A DNA stretch of 64,000 nt from NCBI RefSeq assembly GCF_040712315.1, contig NC_134018.1:39681335-39745334 (forward strand). Direction: 5' to 3'. Source of the stretch: Castanea sativa. Lineage: Eukaryota > Streptophyta > Magnoliopsida > Fagales > Fagaceae. Below are positions 34,272 to 47,200 of this stretch, in pieces; position 1 is the stretch's first letter, and each line of letters starts with the position of its first letter. Position numbers and translations under genes: made by a program. The notes below the pieces were generated by a model. That model did not search any database. It saw only the letters and a program-made list of their open reading frames with translations, and was not told where the DNA came from.

Positions 34272-37200
34272 TTACACCTTTTGATGGTACTTCTTTAAAT
34301 GTTCAATGTTCCATGGTCGAGGAAGCGCTTTCCCGTCCATGGTTTCCAGGTGATAGCTGCCCTGCCTGGAGTAATGAGTGACTCGGTAAGGTCCTTCCCA
34401 TGTGGGGCCGAGCTTTCCTTGGGTGGAGTTTCTGGTTGCTGTCGTCACCTTCCGCAGGACGAGGTCACCAACGTGGAGTCGTCTGAGTCTCACTCTTCTA
34501 TTGTAGTACTCGGTCATTTTCTTCTGGTATTCTACTATCCTGTTCGAGGCTCTGTCTCTTACCTCGTCCAGGCAGTCCAGGTTTACTCGTAACTGTTGGT
34601 TATTGCTTTCATCGTGGAATGCTTCTCGCCTGATGCTGGTTACTCCCACTTCGACCGGGATTACTGCTTCAGTGCCATATGTAAGCCTGAATGGGGTTTC
34701 GCCCGTTGCAGTTCTTGCTGTGGTTCTGTAGGCCCATAGCACGTTGGGTAATTCCTCCGGCCAGGCACCCTTCGCATCGTCCAGCTTGGTTTTGATCATC
34801 TGGAGTAATGTCCGATTCGTTACTTCCGTTTGCCCGTTCGCCTGTGGATGCCCAGGGGATGAGAACTGATTTTTGATGCCGAGGCTGGAGCAGAAATCTC
34901 TGAAGCCTTGGTTATCAAACTGTCGCCCATTGTCCGTGACAATCGTCCGTGGGATCCCGAACCTGCAGATGATACTTTTCCATACGAAGCTTCGGACTCG
35001 TGCTTCGGTGATGGATGCCGTTGCCTCGGCTTCCACCCACTTTGTAAAGTAATCAATTGCGACGAGTAGGAATCTTACCTGTCCTTTCCCCGGGGGTAGC
35101 GGCCCGACGATGTCGATTCCCCATTGTGCAAATGGCCACGGGGATGATATGGTCATCAATTTCTCCGCTGGGAGTCGCTGGATGTTCCCAAATCTTTGAC
35201 ACTTGTCGCAATTTTTGACGAGTTGCGCTGCGTCTGTTTGGACGGTTGGCCAGAAGTAACCTGTTCGGATGACTTTGCTCGCGAGGGATCTGGGGCCAGC
35301 GTGGTTCCCGCACATGCCTTCGTGTATTTCTTCTAGGATGTACCTGGCTTCGTCCTCGTCGACACACTTCAAGTATGGTAGGGAATAACCTCTTTTGTAC
35401 AATCGGTCATTCAGGATGGTGAATCTGGTTGCTTTTTGCTTGATTTTCCTGGCGTCTTTGGGGTCCTGGGGGAGGTGCCCGTCTTGGAGGAAGGATATGA
35501 TTGGCGTCATCCATCTGTTTATTCCCTGGATTGTGAATATCGAGATTTCTTCGATGCTGGGGCGTTCTTGTATCTCCGTGGTCAGCTCCGTGCATGCAGG
35601 TTCATCTTCTGATGAGGCTATCTTTGCAATCTCGTCTGCTTCCATATTCTGGCCTCTTGGGATCTGCATGAACTCTAGTTTGTCGAATTCCCGGGCCAAA
35701 TGCTTTGCTATCTTGAGGTATTTCTGCATTCTTTCCTCCTTCGCTTCGTACTCCTTCTTGATCTGTGCTACTACTAGCTTCGAGTCGCTTTGGACGACCA
35801 GGTTTTTTGCTCCGATTGCCTTCCCTAGTCTCAGCCCTGTCAGTATTCCTTCATACTCGGCTTCGTTATTGGTGGCTGGGAACTTGAGTCGAACTCCATA
35901 CCTGAGTTTTTCTCCGTCGGGAGTTGTTATAACGATCCCTACTCCTCCCCTTCTTCGGGCTGACGATCCGTCAGTCTGGATTGTCCATCGTTCTGCAGCA
36001 TCTTCGCCATTGTCGCCATCTTTAGGGGTGAACTCGGCAATGAAATCCGCTAACGCTTGGGCTTTGATGGCAGTTCTGGGAAGGTACTCAATATCAAACT
36101 GGCTAAGTTCCACTGCCCACTGAACCATTCTCCCGGCTGCCTCTGGCTTGTTCATGGACTTCCTGATCGGTTGGTCCGTCATTACCAATATTGGGTGCGC
36201 CTCGAAGTATGGTCGCAGCTTCCGTGAGGCTACTATCAAGGCGAATGCAATTTTTTCAATCCTGGGGTATTTGGCTTTTGCCCCCTGGAAGGCTTGGCTT
36301 ATGTAATAAACTGGCAGCTGTCTTTTGTCTTCTTCCCTAATCAGGGCCGCGCTGACGGCTGATTCTAACGCTGCCAGATATAAGTAGAGGCTTTCCCCTT
36401 CCTTTGACGGACTTAATAGGGGTGGATTGCTTACGTAGCGTTTGAGCTCTTGAAACGCGGCTTCACATTCGTCAGTCCAGGCGAAAGCTTGCTTCAACGT
36501 CTTAAAAAAGGGGAGACATTTGTCCGTTGCTTTGGAGACGAACCTATTCAGTGCAGCGATCCTCCCTGTGAGCTTCTGGACATCTTTGACGGACTTCGGT
36601 GACGTCATATCTAGTATTGCTTGCACCTTCTCCGGATTGGCCTCTATCCCTCTTTGTGACACCATGAATCCCAAGAATTTCCCTGATGTTACCCCAAAAA
36701 CACACTTGCTAGGATTCAACTTCATCTGATATCTCCTGAGGGTGTTGAATGTTTCTTCCAAGTCATCTAGGTGTGCCAGTTCTTTTTTGCTCTTGACGAG
36801 CATGTCGTCCACATATACCTCCATGTTTCTGCCGATTTGCTTGCCGAACATTTTGTTTACTAACCTTTGGTACGTTGCCCCTGCGTTCTTCAGTCCAAAA
36901 GGCATTACCTTATAGCAGTAGAGCCCCTGGCTCGTGATGAAGGCGGTTTTTTCTTGATCTTCTTCAGCCATCTTTATTTGGTTGTATCCTGAAAAGGCGT
37001 CCATGAACGTCAGGATTTTATGCCCGGCCGTGGAATCCACCAGCTGGTCTATCCTAGGCAAGGGGAAACTATCCTTTGGGCATGCCTTGTTTAGGTCCGT
37101 GAAATCTACACACATTCTCCATTTTCCATTTGCTTTCTTTACCAGCACGACGTTGGCAAGCCATTCGGGATAATACACTTCCCTGATGAAGTCTGCCTGC

Positions 37201-39435
37201 AACAATTTGTCAACTTCGTCGTTGATCGCCTGGCTTCGTTCGGGGGCAAAGACGCGGCGCCTCTGTTGGACGGGTTTCTTTTCGGGATTTACGTTTAATT
37301 TGTGCTGAATCACTTGTCGCGAGATGCCGGGCATATCCTCATGACTCCATGCGAAGACATCCTGGTTTTTCCTGAGGAATTGAATGAGCTTCGTTCTCAT
37401 TTCGGGGCTTAGTGCTGTCCCTATCCTCGTCATCTTCGCGACTTCCCCCTCCACGAGCTCAACGGCTTCCAAAGCCTCTGCTTTGTCTTCTTTCTTCTTT
37501 TCTATCGTCCATGTATGGTTCTCCTTTGTGGCCACCACAGCCTGGTAGCATTCCCTAGCCAGGACTTGGTCTCCTTTAGCTTCGCCAACTCCGTCCTCAG
37601 TTGGGAATTTCACCTTCAAGCAATATGTGGACGTGACCGCTTTCCATCTGTTGAGCGTAGGTCTACCGATGATTACATTGTACGCCGACGGGCAGTCTAC
37701 AACCAGAAAGTCCAGCTGACGTGTTTGCTGCAGTGGGTATGTTCCTATCGTGACTTTTAGTGTTACTATACCCCTGGGGTATACTTTGTCCCCGCTGAAG
37801 CTAACGAGAGGAGAGTCGAAGGGGCGCAGCCTCTTGGGATCAAGTTTCAGCTGCTGGAAGGCTGGCAGGTACATAATGTCTGCAAAACTGCCATTATCTA
37901 TAAGTATCCTCTTCGTGTTGAATCCCTCGATCGTGAGTGTTATAACCAGGGGGTCATTGTGTGGCTGCCTTACTCCTCGCGCATCTTCTTCGTTGAAAGA
38001 TATGTCATGATCTGTTCGTCTCTGCTTGAATGGGGGCAGCATATGGACGCTATTCACTTGCCTCTGGCATGCTTTTTTGAGGGACTTGCACGACCCTCCC
38101 GACGGTGGCCCTCCTGCAATCGTGTGTATTTCTCCAATCACGTCTTGCGGTAGTTGAGGACTGCTGGCCCCATTCTTTATCGAAGGCTCACGCTGGCCCT
38201 TGCCTTCGTCTTTGAACCTGCTGGGTTCTCCCTTCTTGACATACTTCTGCAATTTTCCTTTTTGTATCAACTCTTCTATCTGTCCTTTCAGGTCTCGGCA
38301 ATCCTCCGTGTAATGGCCGTGATCCTTATGGAATCGGCAGTATTTGTTCTTGTCCCGCACGTTAGGGGATGAATGTAAAGGCTTTGGCCACTGAAGGTAA
38401 TGTTGATCCTGGATCTGTGTCAAAATTTTGTCAATAGGCATAATCAGAGGGGTAAATTTTACCGTTCGTGGCGTCTTCTCTTCCTTTCGTTTGTCTGCGT
38501 CACTTCCCCGACGATTTGGACGCTCCCTCTTTTGCCCTCTACGTTCGTCTTCGTGCCTTCCCTCTTTTTTTGATCTGCCCTCGTCAATAATGGCTGCCAG
38601 TGCGTCCTCGGCATTCATGTATTTTTGCGCTTTCAGGAGCATTTCTGCTATCGTTCGGGGCGGATTCTTTGCCAATGAGACAACGAATTCTCGAGACCTA
38701 AGCCCGACTTTAAATGTCGTCAGCTGTACTTTGTCATCTGCATCGTCCACTTCCAAGGTCTCTCGAGTGAAGCACTTCACGTACGAGCGCAAGGTCTCCT
38801 TTTCACCTTGCTTAATAGTGAGTAGGTGGTCCGCGGGTCTCTTGGGACGTTGCCCTCCGACAAAATGGCGCAGAAAGGCGCTACTTAACTGTTCGAAGTT
38901 GTCAATAGATGATGTGGGCAGCCTCGTGAACCATTCCCTACCAGCCCCCTTCAGCGTGGTAGGGAAGGAACGAGACATTATCTCGTCAGGGGGCTGTTGA
39001 AGACCCAATGTCGTCTTGAAGGTATTAAGGTGGTCTTGGGGGGTCCTTGAGTCCGTCGAAGGGTTCGAGTTGAGGTAATCGAAATTTTGGTGGCACTGGC
39101 CGCTCCAAAACTGCCATGGTAAAGGGTGAATCTGTTGCCCTGACCATTTTATCTAAGCTCCGATCCGTCTTCTCCTTGATGGCATTTTTCAGCTCGTTCA
39201 TCTCCTTTCTCATCTCCTGGAGGAGATCGGAATGTTGTTCCTCCGGAGTGATGGTCCTTCGTCGATCAGTTCTCCCATGGCTATCTCCTTCGTCTTCTTG
39301 GACTGCTCTCGATCGGTTCTCTTCCTGCTGAAGCCTTTGCCTTATTTCTTCGTTCTGTCTGGTGAGCTCTTCCACAGTGGCCACAAGGGTTTGAATTTGC
39401 TGAGCCAAAGCTGCTGGATCTTGGTTGGACTCCAT
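34272..39435 (-). pseudogene. Gag-pol of element 2, frameshifted in gag
   Basis: Homologue of the gag-pol at 16624-21783. Gag begins at 39435 (MESNQDP) and is readable to about residue 130; the frame is lost at a run of six G (39038-39043) where element 1 has five (21387-21391). From 39008 down, one long frame of 1578 codons gives the rest of gag, protease (IDNGSF, with Phe where element 1 has Ser), reverse transcriptase (YVDDM), both RNase H domains (second with QTDGSS and SDSKL), and integrase (CDKC, GIDIVGP, DNGRQF, NGQTE). No other break is seen, so the frameshift could be recent, or a sequencing error in a homopolymer. Confidence 0.9.
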
Positions 39436-39499
39436 CTGGATGTTGAAGTTGGTAGGAACTGCGCTTTCGGATCGTAGTGCGAGAACGTCGTTCCCATAG

Positions 39500-39508
39500 A
39501 CGGCGCCA
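39500..39508 (-). other. Primer-binding site of element 2
   Basis: TGGCGCCGT, three bases inside the 5' LTR, identical to that of element 1 and followed by CTATGGGAAC. Confidence 0.7.
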
Positions 39509-39511
39509 AAC

Positions 39512-40009
39512 TGTTAAAGCAGAATATCGTCAGTTGAGGAAGGTTCGTCCAGATGAATACCAGCCGGTGTGAGTCCGTCCAGACGATCACTGTGTCACTC
39601 CTGCAATAAGACAAGTTCCTTTACTCGGCCACCGGTGTGGTGCCTGCCACAACACCTCCGATGCCAAAGTTAGCCCAAAAAGAAAATAGAGTTTCTCTAA
39701 GGAATTAATTTGTTCTTTATGCAATTGTGTCCCCTATGTGGATGGTGCTTCTCCTTTATATACCTTTTTTTGGTGTCTAGCCATTGCTGCATTAATTCCT
39801 GACTTAATTGTGCTCCTGGCCGAGTAATGGTTCTTTAAGATGTTTCCAACGGTCTGCCAAGCTGGTGTCGTAACCGCTCGAGGTATTACTGCTGGCATTG
39901 AACCATTTTGGTGCCTTCGTCAGTGTCGTGGGAATATTTCTCTCGGCATGGAGTATAGGTCGTCTGTAGCATTATACCCGTCTGTGAGCCATTCTCGTCA
40001 TTCCCATCA
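39512..40009 (-). repeat. 5' LTR of element 2
   Basis: 498 bp partner of 30275-30772. Confidence 0.95.
39754..39762 (-). promoter_or_regulatory. TATA box of the element 2 5' LTR
   Basis: TATATAAAG on the minus strand, in the same relative place as the TATA box of element 1's LTR. Confidence 0.6.
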
Positions 40010-40014
40010 GTAAC
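40010..40014 (+). repeat. Target-site duplication GTAAC, right copy
   Basis: Matches 30270-30274. Confidence 0.9.
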
Positions 40015-40929
40015 AAAGACCATTTTGATTTGGCGAAGAAAACTAATTTTGTATTGATTATTACCAAAGTATCGTTTAAAGTTACCACTATTTTTATACT
40101 TTAAAACACACACAAATAATTTAAAATTCACATATTTTATAAACTTTTTTTTTATGAAACATATTTTATAAACCCAAATATTAATCTAAGTATATTAATT
40201 CAATTTATTAGTTTAATGTTTTCTAACATTTTTTAATAATTTTTTTATTGTATTGATCAAAACGTCAATACCAACCAAAACATTCAAAAAATCTCTAATA
40301 CAATCACTACATACTAGTATTTCATAAAATACATTTCTAATATTATTGGTATTGGTATAATGAATAATAGGGTACAATAAAACTAGTATTGGTACGGTAT
40401 TAACTTCTTTAATTAATATAGAAATTTCAAAGGCTTTTCTTTAGAGGAGCCTAGGTAAATAGGAGGGAGGGAGGGGGGGTTTGAACGCTATAGAGTATAG
40501 ATCACAGAGATTGTCTACTAAGCTATTTGTTGAACCCTGGGAACATGAGCATTATTAGACCATTATTGGTCTCTACTATATAAGGTATTGTGATTTCATT
40601 CCACAATTCCAATTGATATTAGAGTAGCCTAATAATCTAGGATTAGTCAAGACTCAAGAGAGGGTCATATATATACAAGCTTTTAAACTTTGGTAACCGA
40701 ACTCCAAATGATGGAAAGATACTGACGTGGCAGGACGAGTGGCTAAGGCTGACACGTCAGCTAACGAACTGTGCAACAAACTCACGAATCGAATCTCACT
40801 GGCCTTTGTTTTTTTTCACTTTCAGACTCGTATATATGTATAAGTCATAGAGAGTCTTTCCAAAAATCAAAAATCAAAAATCAAAAATCAAAATCTGCCA
40901 AACAGAAACAGAAACAGAAGAAATTGGCA
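40015..40929. other. Intergenic and leader region of the next gene
   Basis: AT-rich; no gene seen. Short direct repeats of AAAAATC (40862-40890) lie in the likely 5' UTR of the downstream gene. Confidence 0.5.
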
Positions 40930-41238
40930 ATGGAGTTTGGGAGCGAAAAGGGGATGAGGTCGAAAGTGAAAGTGAAAACGAGAACCGAGAAGGTGTCACT
41001 GGAGAATTACATTGATTTCGTTCTCTCTAACAAGCAAATCGATCTCACCGTCAACTTCCTCAACCAAGTCATCTCTCATTTCGCTCTCTCTTCTTCTTCT
41101 TCTTCTTCTTCTAATTTCATTTCTTGCTTCCAATTTCGGTGAATGTTTTTTGTTGAATTTTGCAGATTATCAACATGCACGGGTTCAAGAAAATCCACAA
41201 GTTTCAAAAGGTGACAATGAAATCACACTCTCTAATCG

Positions 41239-41269
<31 letters not shown>

Positions 41270-42376
41270 ACTGAAACTAGCTATATGTTAGTATTAGCCT
41301 CTGTTTGATTGCTGAGAAATTAGATGTGAAATAAATTGTAAATCAAATTATATCAGGAAATGCCTTAATTAACACCACTGTTTGGCTGCCCAGAGAACTA
41401 AGCAAAGAATAGGAGTGTTGTTTTACGTTTCTGTCTATACTGCTCTGAATCAATAATGAAGTTCTTAGCCTGTGTTTAGTTCTAGAGAAAATGAAAGGGA
41501 AAAAAAAAAAAAAAAGTTGATGAGTACTATTGACTTGACGTGATATTTTCGTTTCCAGAAAAAGTTGAAAGCTCAACAAACTCTGCCAAAATCTCACACT
41601 GGAATCAACTAAGAACTAACAACAAATTGTATATAATTTTTATTTTAATAGTGTTTTTCGTACTTTCGAAAGCTCAATTAAGTGTTATTCTATCATATGT
41701 ACATTTTCTTTTACGTTTCTGTCTATATTGCACTGAACCATCAATGAAGTTCTTAGCATCTGTTTGGTTGTAGAGAAAATGGGAAGAAAATAGAAGTTTC
41801 AGTTTCAGCTCAACAAACTCGGCCAAAATCTCAGACTTGAAAAAACAATCAATGAATTGCATATAATTCTAGTTTAGTTTTAATACGTTTTTCTGAGCAA
41901 GAGTAACCAAACGGATCCTAATGACGATATCGTTACAGAAAGTGCTGACGGACGCGGTGAACACACTGGATCTGGTGGATCCGTCGCGATCAACACTAAA
42001 CGACAACGTTTCGTGCTTCGCGTTCTTGACGCTGGAGGACGTAATCTTGGACCTCTACGACCTCAATTGGCAAGAGTGCTGCGTCACCTCCATCCAAACC
42101 GTCAACTCCTGGAAACACTGCGGCGTCGTTTCGGGTGGTGCTCCCGACCCGATTAAGCCCAAGGCTTCGGATCCGATAGGAGTCGCTGACGTTGACGTAT
42201 ACGGCGGAGAAGGATCCAAGTCGTCGTGCGTGGTCGGGTCGGAGCACTCGGGATCGGAGCGATGGTCCGGCGCTGGGAAGCTGGTGCCTAAGAGGAAGAG
42301 ATCGAATTTGATGAAAGGAGGGGTTGGTGGCCCCCCTTCGGGTTGCGTTTCTGTCGGATCTTTCGGGTCCTGCTGA
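40930..42376 (+). CDS. Plant-specific protein of unknown function (DUF7787-like)
   Basis: Three exons: 40930-41067, 41166-41210, 41939-42376, all phase 0; 206 residues. The conserved part is residues ~20-110: VSLENYIDFVLSNKQIDLTV, IINMHGFKKIHK and TDAVNTLDLVDPSRSTL, then FLTLEDVILDLYDLNWQECC. I recognise this as a small plant family (I believe DUF7787, name from memory) with no known activity. The C-terminal ~95 residues are Gly/Ser-rich with a basic cluster KRKR that could be a nuclear signal. The first donor is a weak GT (CAAgtcatc), but the joined protein fits the family. The 728 bp second intron contains an internal duplication. Confidence 0.75.
41421..41885 (+). repeat. Imperfect tandem duplication inside an intron
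   Basis: TTTTACGTTTCTGTCTATA starts at 41421 and again at 41709 (288 bp apart). Both copies go on with 'TGAAGTTCTTAGC', 'GAGAAAATG' and 'AGCTCAACAAACTC'. The second copy is shorter. It lies wholly within intron 2 of the DUF7787-like gene. Confidence 0.8.
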
Positions 42377-43493
42377 ATGGATCGAGTCGGGTTATTTCTT
42401 GCGTTTTGGCGGGAAGTCTGGGGTGTGCGGTGGTAGATCTGTGGTTTGTTGAAGAAATAGGGGTATTTTTGTCTTTCAAGTATTCTCACCTTCGTTTAAG
42501 GACTTCAGACTTGCGTACTAGTTGGGAATTTGGGTGTTTCTGTATTTAGGAAGGGTATTTCATTCACACTTGCACAGTAGTGACAGCTCTTGTTGCGTGA
42601 TAAAGTACGAAACAAACTTAATCGAGTTAAACAAAAAAAAAATTCGAACGCCTCTGCTTTGAGAAAGGGTTATTTTTTTCGATCATTGTCTTTTTGTACC
42701 ATATAATTCGCATTCTATTCTTGAAACCATTGTGCATGTACAAACTATCTGAGATTAACTTGCAGGAGTCAATTATGTTCCTAAATCCGAAGTCAAGAAT
42801 TACAGCAATCATTCATTGGTGGGGAGCAAAAATGTTTCAGATTTGACGTGAGGATTTAAGGATAATCCAATAGATGGGATAGTATGTGTGAAGTTTATGG
42901 TGACTATATATTTGCCTAAAAACGATAATTGCATTAATTTTTTGTCATCACTAGTGGTTGTTAAAGTTATATGAATTTTGTCATCACTAGTGGTTGTCAA
43001 GTTATATGACATAGTATTGATTTGATATATCGCTAAGGCTATGCATTGTATTAATAATTTTTTGGTCATCACTGGTGGTAGTCCGATTATATAAAAAAAA
43101 AAAAAATTGATTTGACATATTATTGTGGCTGTCACTAATGTCTTATTACTCAAATGAATTGCATTTAATGATATTTTGGTCATTTTGAAGATTTGGGGTA
43201 TTTATTTTTTTTGGAGGGTTTTACGGGTAGTTTGATTATTATTATTATTATTATTTAGGTATACTTCAAGCATTGGAGGTGTACAGACTACAAAGTATTT
43301 CGGTCATTTATGAAAATTTTAACAGCATTTTTATCATTTTAGAGGTCTCCATGGTATTTTGGTTATTTTATAAAAAGATTGAGAAATGATTTGTTCTCTT
43401 AAGGTTGAAAATGTCTTATACTAAAATATTTTACGTCCCTAAAGAATATAAAACATTTTCAACCCCAAATAAGGTGTTTCTTGGTAAATAAAC

Positions 43494-43535
<42 letters not shown>

Positions 43536-44269
43536 TAAGTTTTGTGTAAGAATTATGGAAATTAGAAGTGAGGGCAAAATGGCAAATGGACGAAACTTTT
43601 TTTTTTTTTTTGACGAAAGAAGATAGACGAAACTTGTTGAATTACTTAAAGATTTGCCAAGTATTTCAACAATTTTCTCTGCCTTTCACTTATTCTTTAG
43701 CAGTAGATAAGCACGTGCCCTGCATTATTATCAGGTAAGGGACAACGCCAACGGTACAAGCCCAAAGAGGGAGAGCACATGCTGCAGAAAAATAAATGAT
43801 TCATTTAACAGATAAATACAAGTTCAAATCAAACTCTGCTCCAAAATTGTTCAAGATACTAATAAAAATATAACTCACGAAATTTGCAGCAGCCATAAAC
43901 GTTTTGTAACACACAAATATATTTAAAAATTAAACATCTGACATTAAAGTTGAAGTGCACAAAAAATTGATATTAAACTTCAATATAATCATGCAGGCTC
44001 TTCAAAAGATGAAAAAGCCTTTCAAGTTATTAAAGATGACTATCAAATAAATGAAGTTCTTCACAAGAATCATCTTTCATTGATCAATTCAGAAATCATT
44101 TGTTCATTCCTGATGATGACTCTCAGTTAATTGATGTTCTCAAGAAGATTCATCTTTCATAGATCAAGTCATAGATCATTTTTCCATTCATATTTTTAAT
44201 ACCAAATGACAAACCAACCATCAAGTTTAACAGACATTTTAGAGATTGATATGTTGACCATCAAGCTCA
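42377..44269. other. Intergenic region with short repeats
   Basis: No further gene seen; it should hold the 3' UTRs of two convergent genes. GTCATCACTAGTGGTTGT-type repeats occur near 42944, 42978 and 43065; an (ATT)n near 43236-43255; a (GA)n at 43501-43532. Confidence 0.55.
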
Positions 44270-47200
44270 TCAGGCTCCACTTGCATACAGACGGGTCCAT
44301 TCCTTTGCTGCAAGATTCAAATAAACAAGGGCCAGTAATAAGTAATGATGCACATGACAATAATGCCTTGTAGACTCAACTGAAATCATTTCATCACATC
44401 AGATCAATTATTTTAGGGTGAAATAAAACATTTTTAATCCTTACATAAAAACAATCAATATGGGTATAAGATAAATGAAAAAGTATCAACTATGGAACTT
44501 TTCTAGGTCACATGGCTACATCTTGGTATAAGCTAATGGAATAACTAATATGATTATTCATATTACCTGTCTCAACAGCTTCAGCTTCATTTGTCTTCCA
44601 ATGCTTTGCAATGTTCTCAGAAAGTGGATCATCAGGGTTTGGAGCACTCAAAAGAGCTTGGATGCTGACACAGTAAATAATGCAACATTGAAATAAACTC
44701 AATTAGCTTTGCTTTAAATACCATATCACGACCCAAGATCCCATCATTTAAATTATCAAATTTTTTTTAACTACCTTTCTTTTCCAAGTGACCAACGTTA
44801 GATTTTTGTGAAACATAAGTACCATAATCCTAATATTACAGCAATCCTCTAATTTTTTTTTTCCTTTTTTTTGGGGGGGGGGGGGGGTGGGGGGGGTGGG
44901 GGAGAGACAAGTAGACATTTTCCAAACTTTCTAATGAAGGAAAACTACTTTATGTAAGCTTTTTAATCGAAGCACCAAATCACCTAAGCAATACTGTTCG
45001 GATTTGGAGGGCTGGACTCCATTTATCTTTAAGAATATCGAGGCATATCCTTCCAAGCTGCATGAAAATACCCCTTATATTCAGCAATAAAAAACAACTA
45101 ATTTCTGGCCAAGGAAATGAGTTAAAGGGAGCAGGAACTACTTGCCTTATCAATATTAGGATGATATATTTTGGTCAGGAAGCGAACCTGTTACCAAAAC
45201 TGAATGAGTTAAAAAATAAAAATAAATAAAAAAACCCAAGGTTGGTAAGCAACAACCCAACTACAGCAAAGGGAAAAAAGTTAAGAAGCACACAGGTAGA
45301 AGAAACTTAAACTAAGACTTTCCTCAAAAGAAATTAAAATTAATAAAATATACTTAATGGCTATGTTAAAGAAAGAACAGCCACAAATTCAACCATTATT
45401 TGGTTTCTGTATGGGCCAGAAAAATGGATAAACAAACAGAATGGAATATTACAAGATACACTGATTTCTTCCACTCTAGTAAAGAAAATCATTTGAAACA
45501 CAGCAGTGCAAAATGTGTTTTACTATAATGGAAACACTTTTACATGAGTGACAGAAAAGAACAGAAAACTGAGTGCCTAAATCAAGAATCGGGAGATTAT
45601 AACTTGAATGGTTCTTATCAGCATAAATTATACAAGTCACAGATCAATATTTATATTGTAACAGTAACATTTCAGCAGAATCTTTGCATGCATCTCAGAT
45701 ATTTTGAAGTCAAACAAGTCCAATATTAATTGGAACCCTCCTGCTTATGCTTTAGTATTTACCCTATTCAGCAAGGCATTAAATCAATTGGTCCCTCCAC
45801 AGGAAAATAGGCCAGATGTATCCATTAGTTTAGTACCATGGAAAAGTTTATCACATGATATAGCTAAGTAACTTCCACCACTGTCATTCTAGACAATGAA
45901 GCAGATTCATGTTCATAACTCTGCATGTCTTATATAGATGGACAATGGCTTCCTTTTCTATGAAGTAAATTTTATGTCATAATGCTGCCGTTCTCATACA
46001 ATACATTTCCCTTTTGATAAATAAATAAGTCATTGAAAAGTGCAATAGGGTCACAACCCAAGTACTCGGAGTGTCAATACAGCTCATACAATACACTTTC
46101 TACAATGATCATGTTATTTGACATTGCAATTACTACAAACCAGCCTCTTTCAACACCATGTTGAAAGCTCTTCAGATCTGATTCTTAAGTGGACCAATCA
46201 AAGCCTATATAAAACTGCAAAATACTAACAATTTTATCATACAGGCTTCAACTTACTTGTATGTAAGTTAACTTCTACCCTTCATTTGAACAATGAAAAA
46301 CAAAATCTGGAGAGCTTTTCTCCACGATATTGAGTGTAAGCTCAAACCATCAATTGTTTCATATATGGAACATATATTGTGTTGAACATGGACTTTATTA
46401 GTAAAATTATTTATCTATGCTTGAAGAACCTATCTGATGCTTCAAACATATATCCTGCACTAAGATACTAATAATAATTGCTATACAGATCTCAAATATC
46501 TGTGAGTTTTACTAAAATGACCTTACAAACCTCAAATATTTTAGTCCTGTAAATTTCTTTCTCCAGTAGATGGTGCTAATGGAAGGTAAAACCCAATTAA
46601 TTTTTTTAGTTACTAAACTTCTAAGTGCTTATCACGACTATGCAATAACCAAAAAATGCAAAAGCATAGATTTAACATGCTGGGCTGAGAGAAATCTGGT
46701 ACAAGTTTAAACAGGCCCAAAAAAGTCTACGCATGCAAAGATGAAAAAAAAGTTTATATACATAAAGATGAAAAAAGAAAAGAAAAAGAAAATGCATGTG
46801 ACTCAGAAAATTTTAATTAACTGCAACCAGTGAGATTTTGGATTCACAATACTCTCATTTTAAATGCCAATTGACCAACATCCACAAAAGGCAAATTATC
46901 CAATAATATTATAAAAGATATTAACTTCCCAACATTTTTATTTTCGTTTTTCATTCTTTTGAGGTCAAACATAATGTATAAGCTTTCAGTAGCCAACATT
47001 CATGTGATAGCTAAACAGATGTAATTAATACAACAAAAAATGACAAAGTTTTTGGTTATAACTTCTTGGCATACCAGGTGTCACCTCTACAGAAGCATAA
47101 CACAATTAAACAAGAAAATGTGATAACAACAAACATGCCACTTTGAAAGTGCAACTTGTTTGCATCTATTAGTTGCATGGAAATTACCATTAGACTTCAA

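Larger units (their letters stand above)
30275..40009 (-). mobile_element. Tat-lineage Ty3/gypsy LTR retrotransposon (element 2)
   Basis: A 9735 bp element with the same layout and orientation as element 1: 5' LTR 39512-40009, primer site 39500-39508, gag-pol, 71 bp tandem array, opposite-strand gene, polypurine tract 30773-30781, 3' LTR 30275-30772. LTRs of 498 bp differ at about four positions by reading, so it is older than element 1 but still young. The GTAAC duplication is intact. Gag carries a one-base frameshift and the opposite-strand gene a premature stop, so this copy is probably not autonomous. LTR sequence is largely unlike element 1 although the coding regions are close, so it belongs to a sister family. 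Confidence 0.95.

Noticed and set aside
42055..42489. 144-codon minus-strand frame over the last exon of the DUF7787-like gene
   Set aside because: Shadow of a Gly/Ser/Pro-rich coding exon; no family match and no promoter seen.
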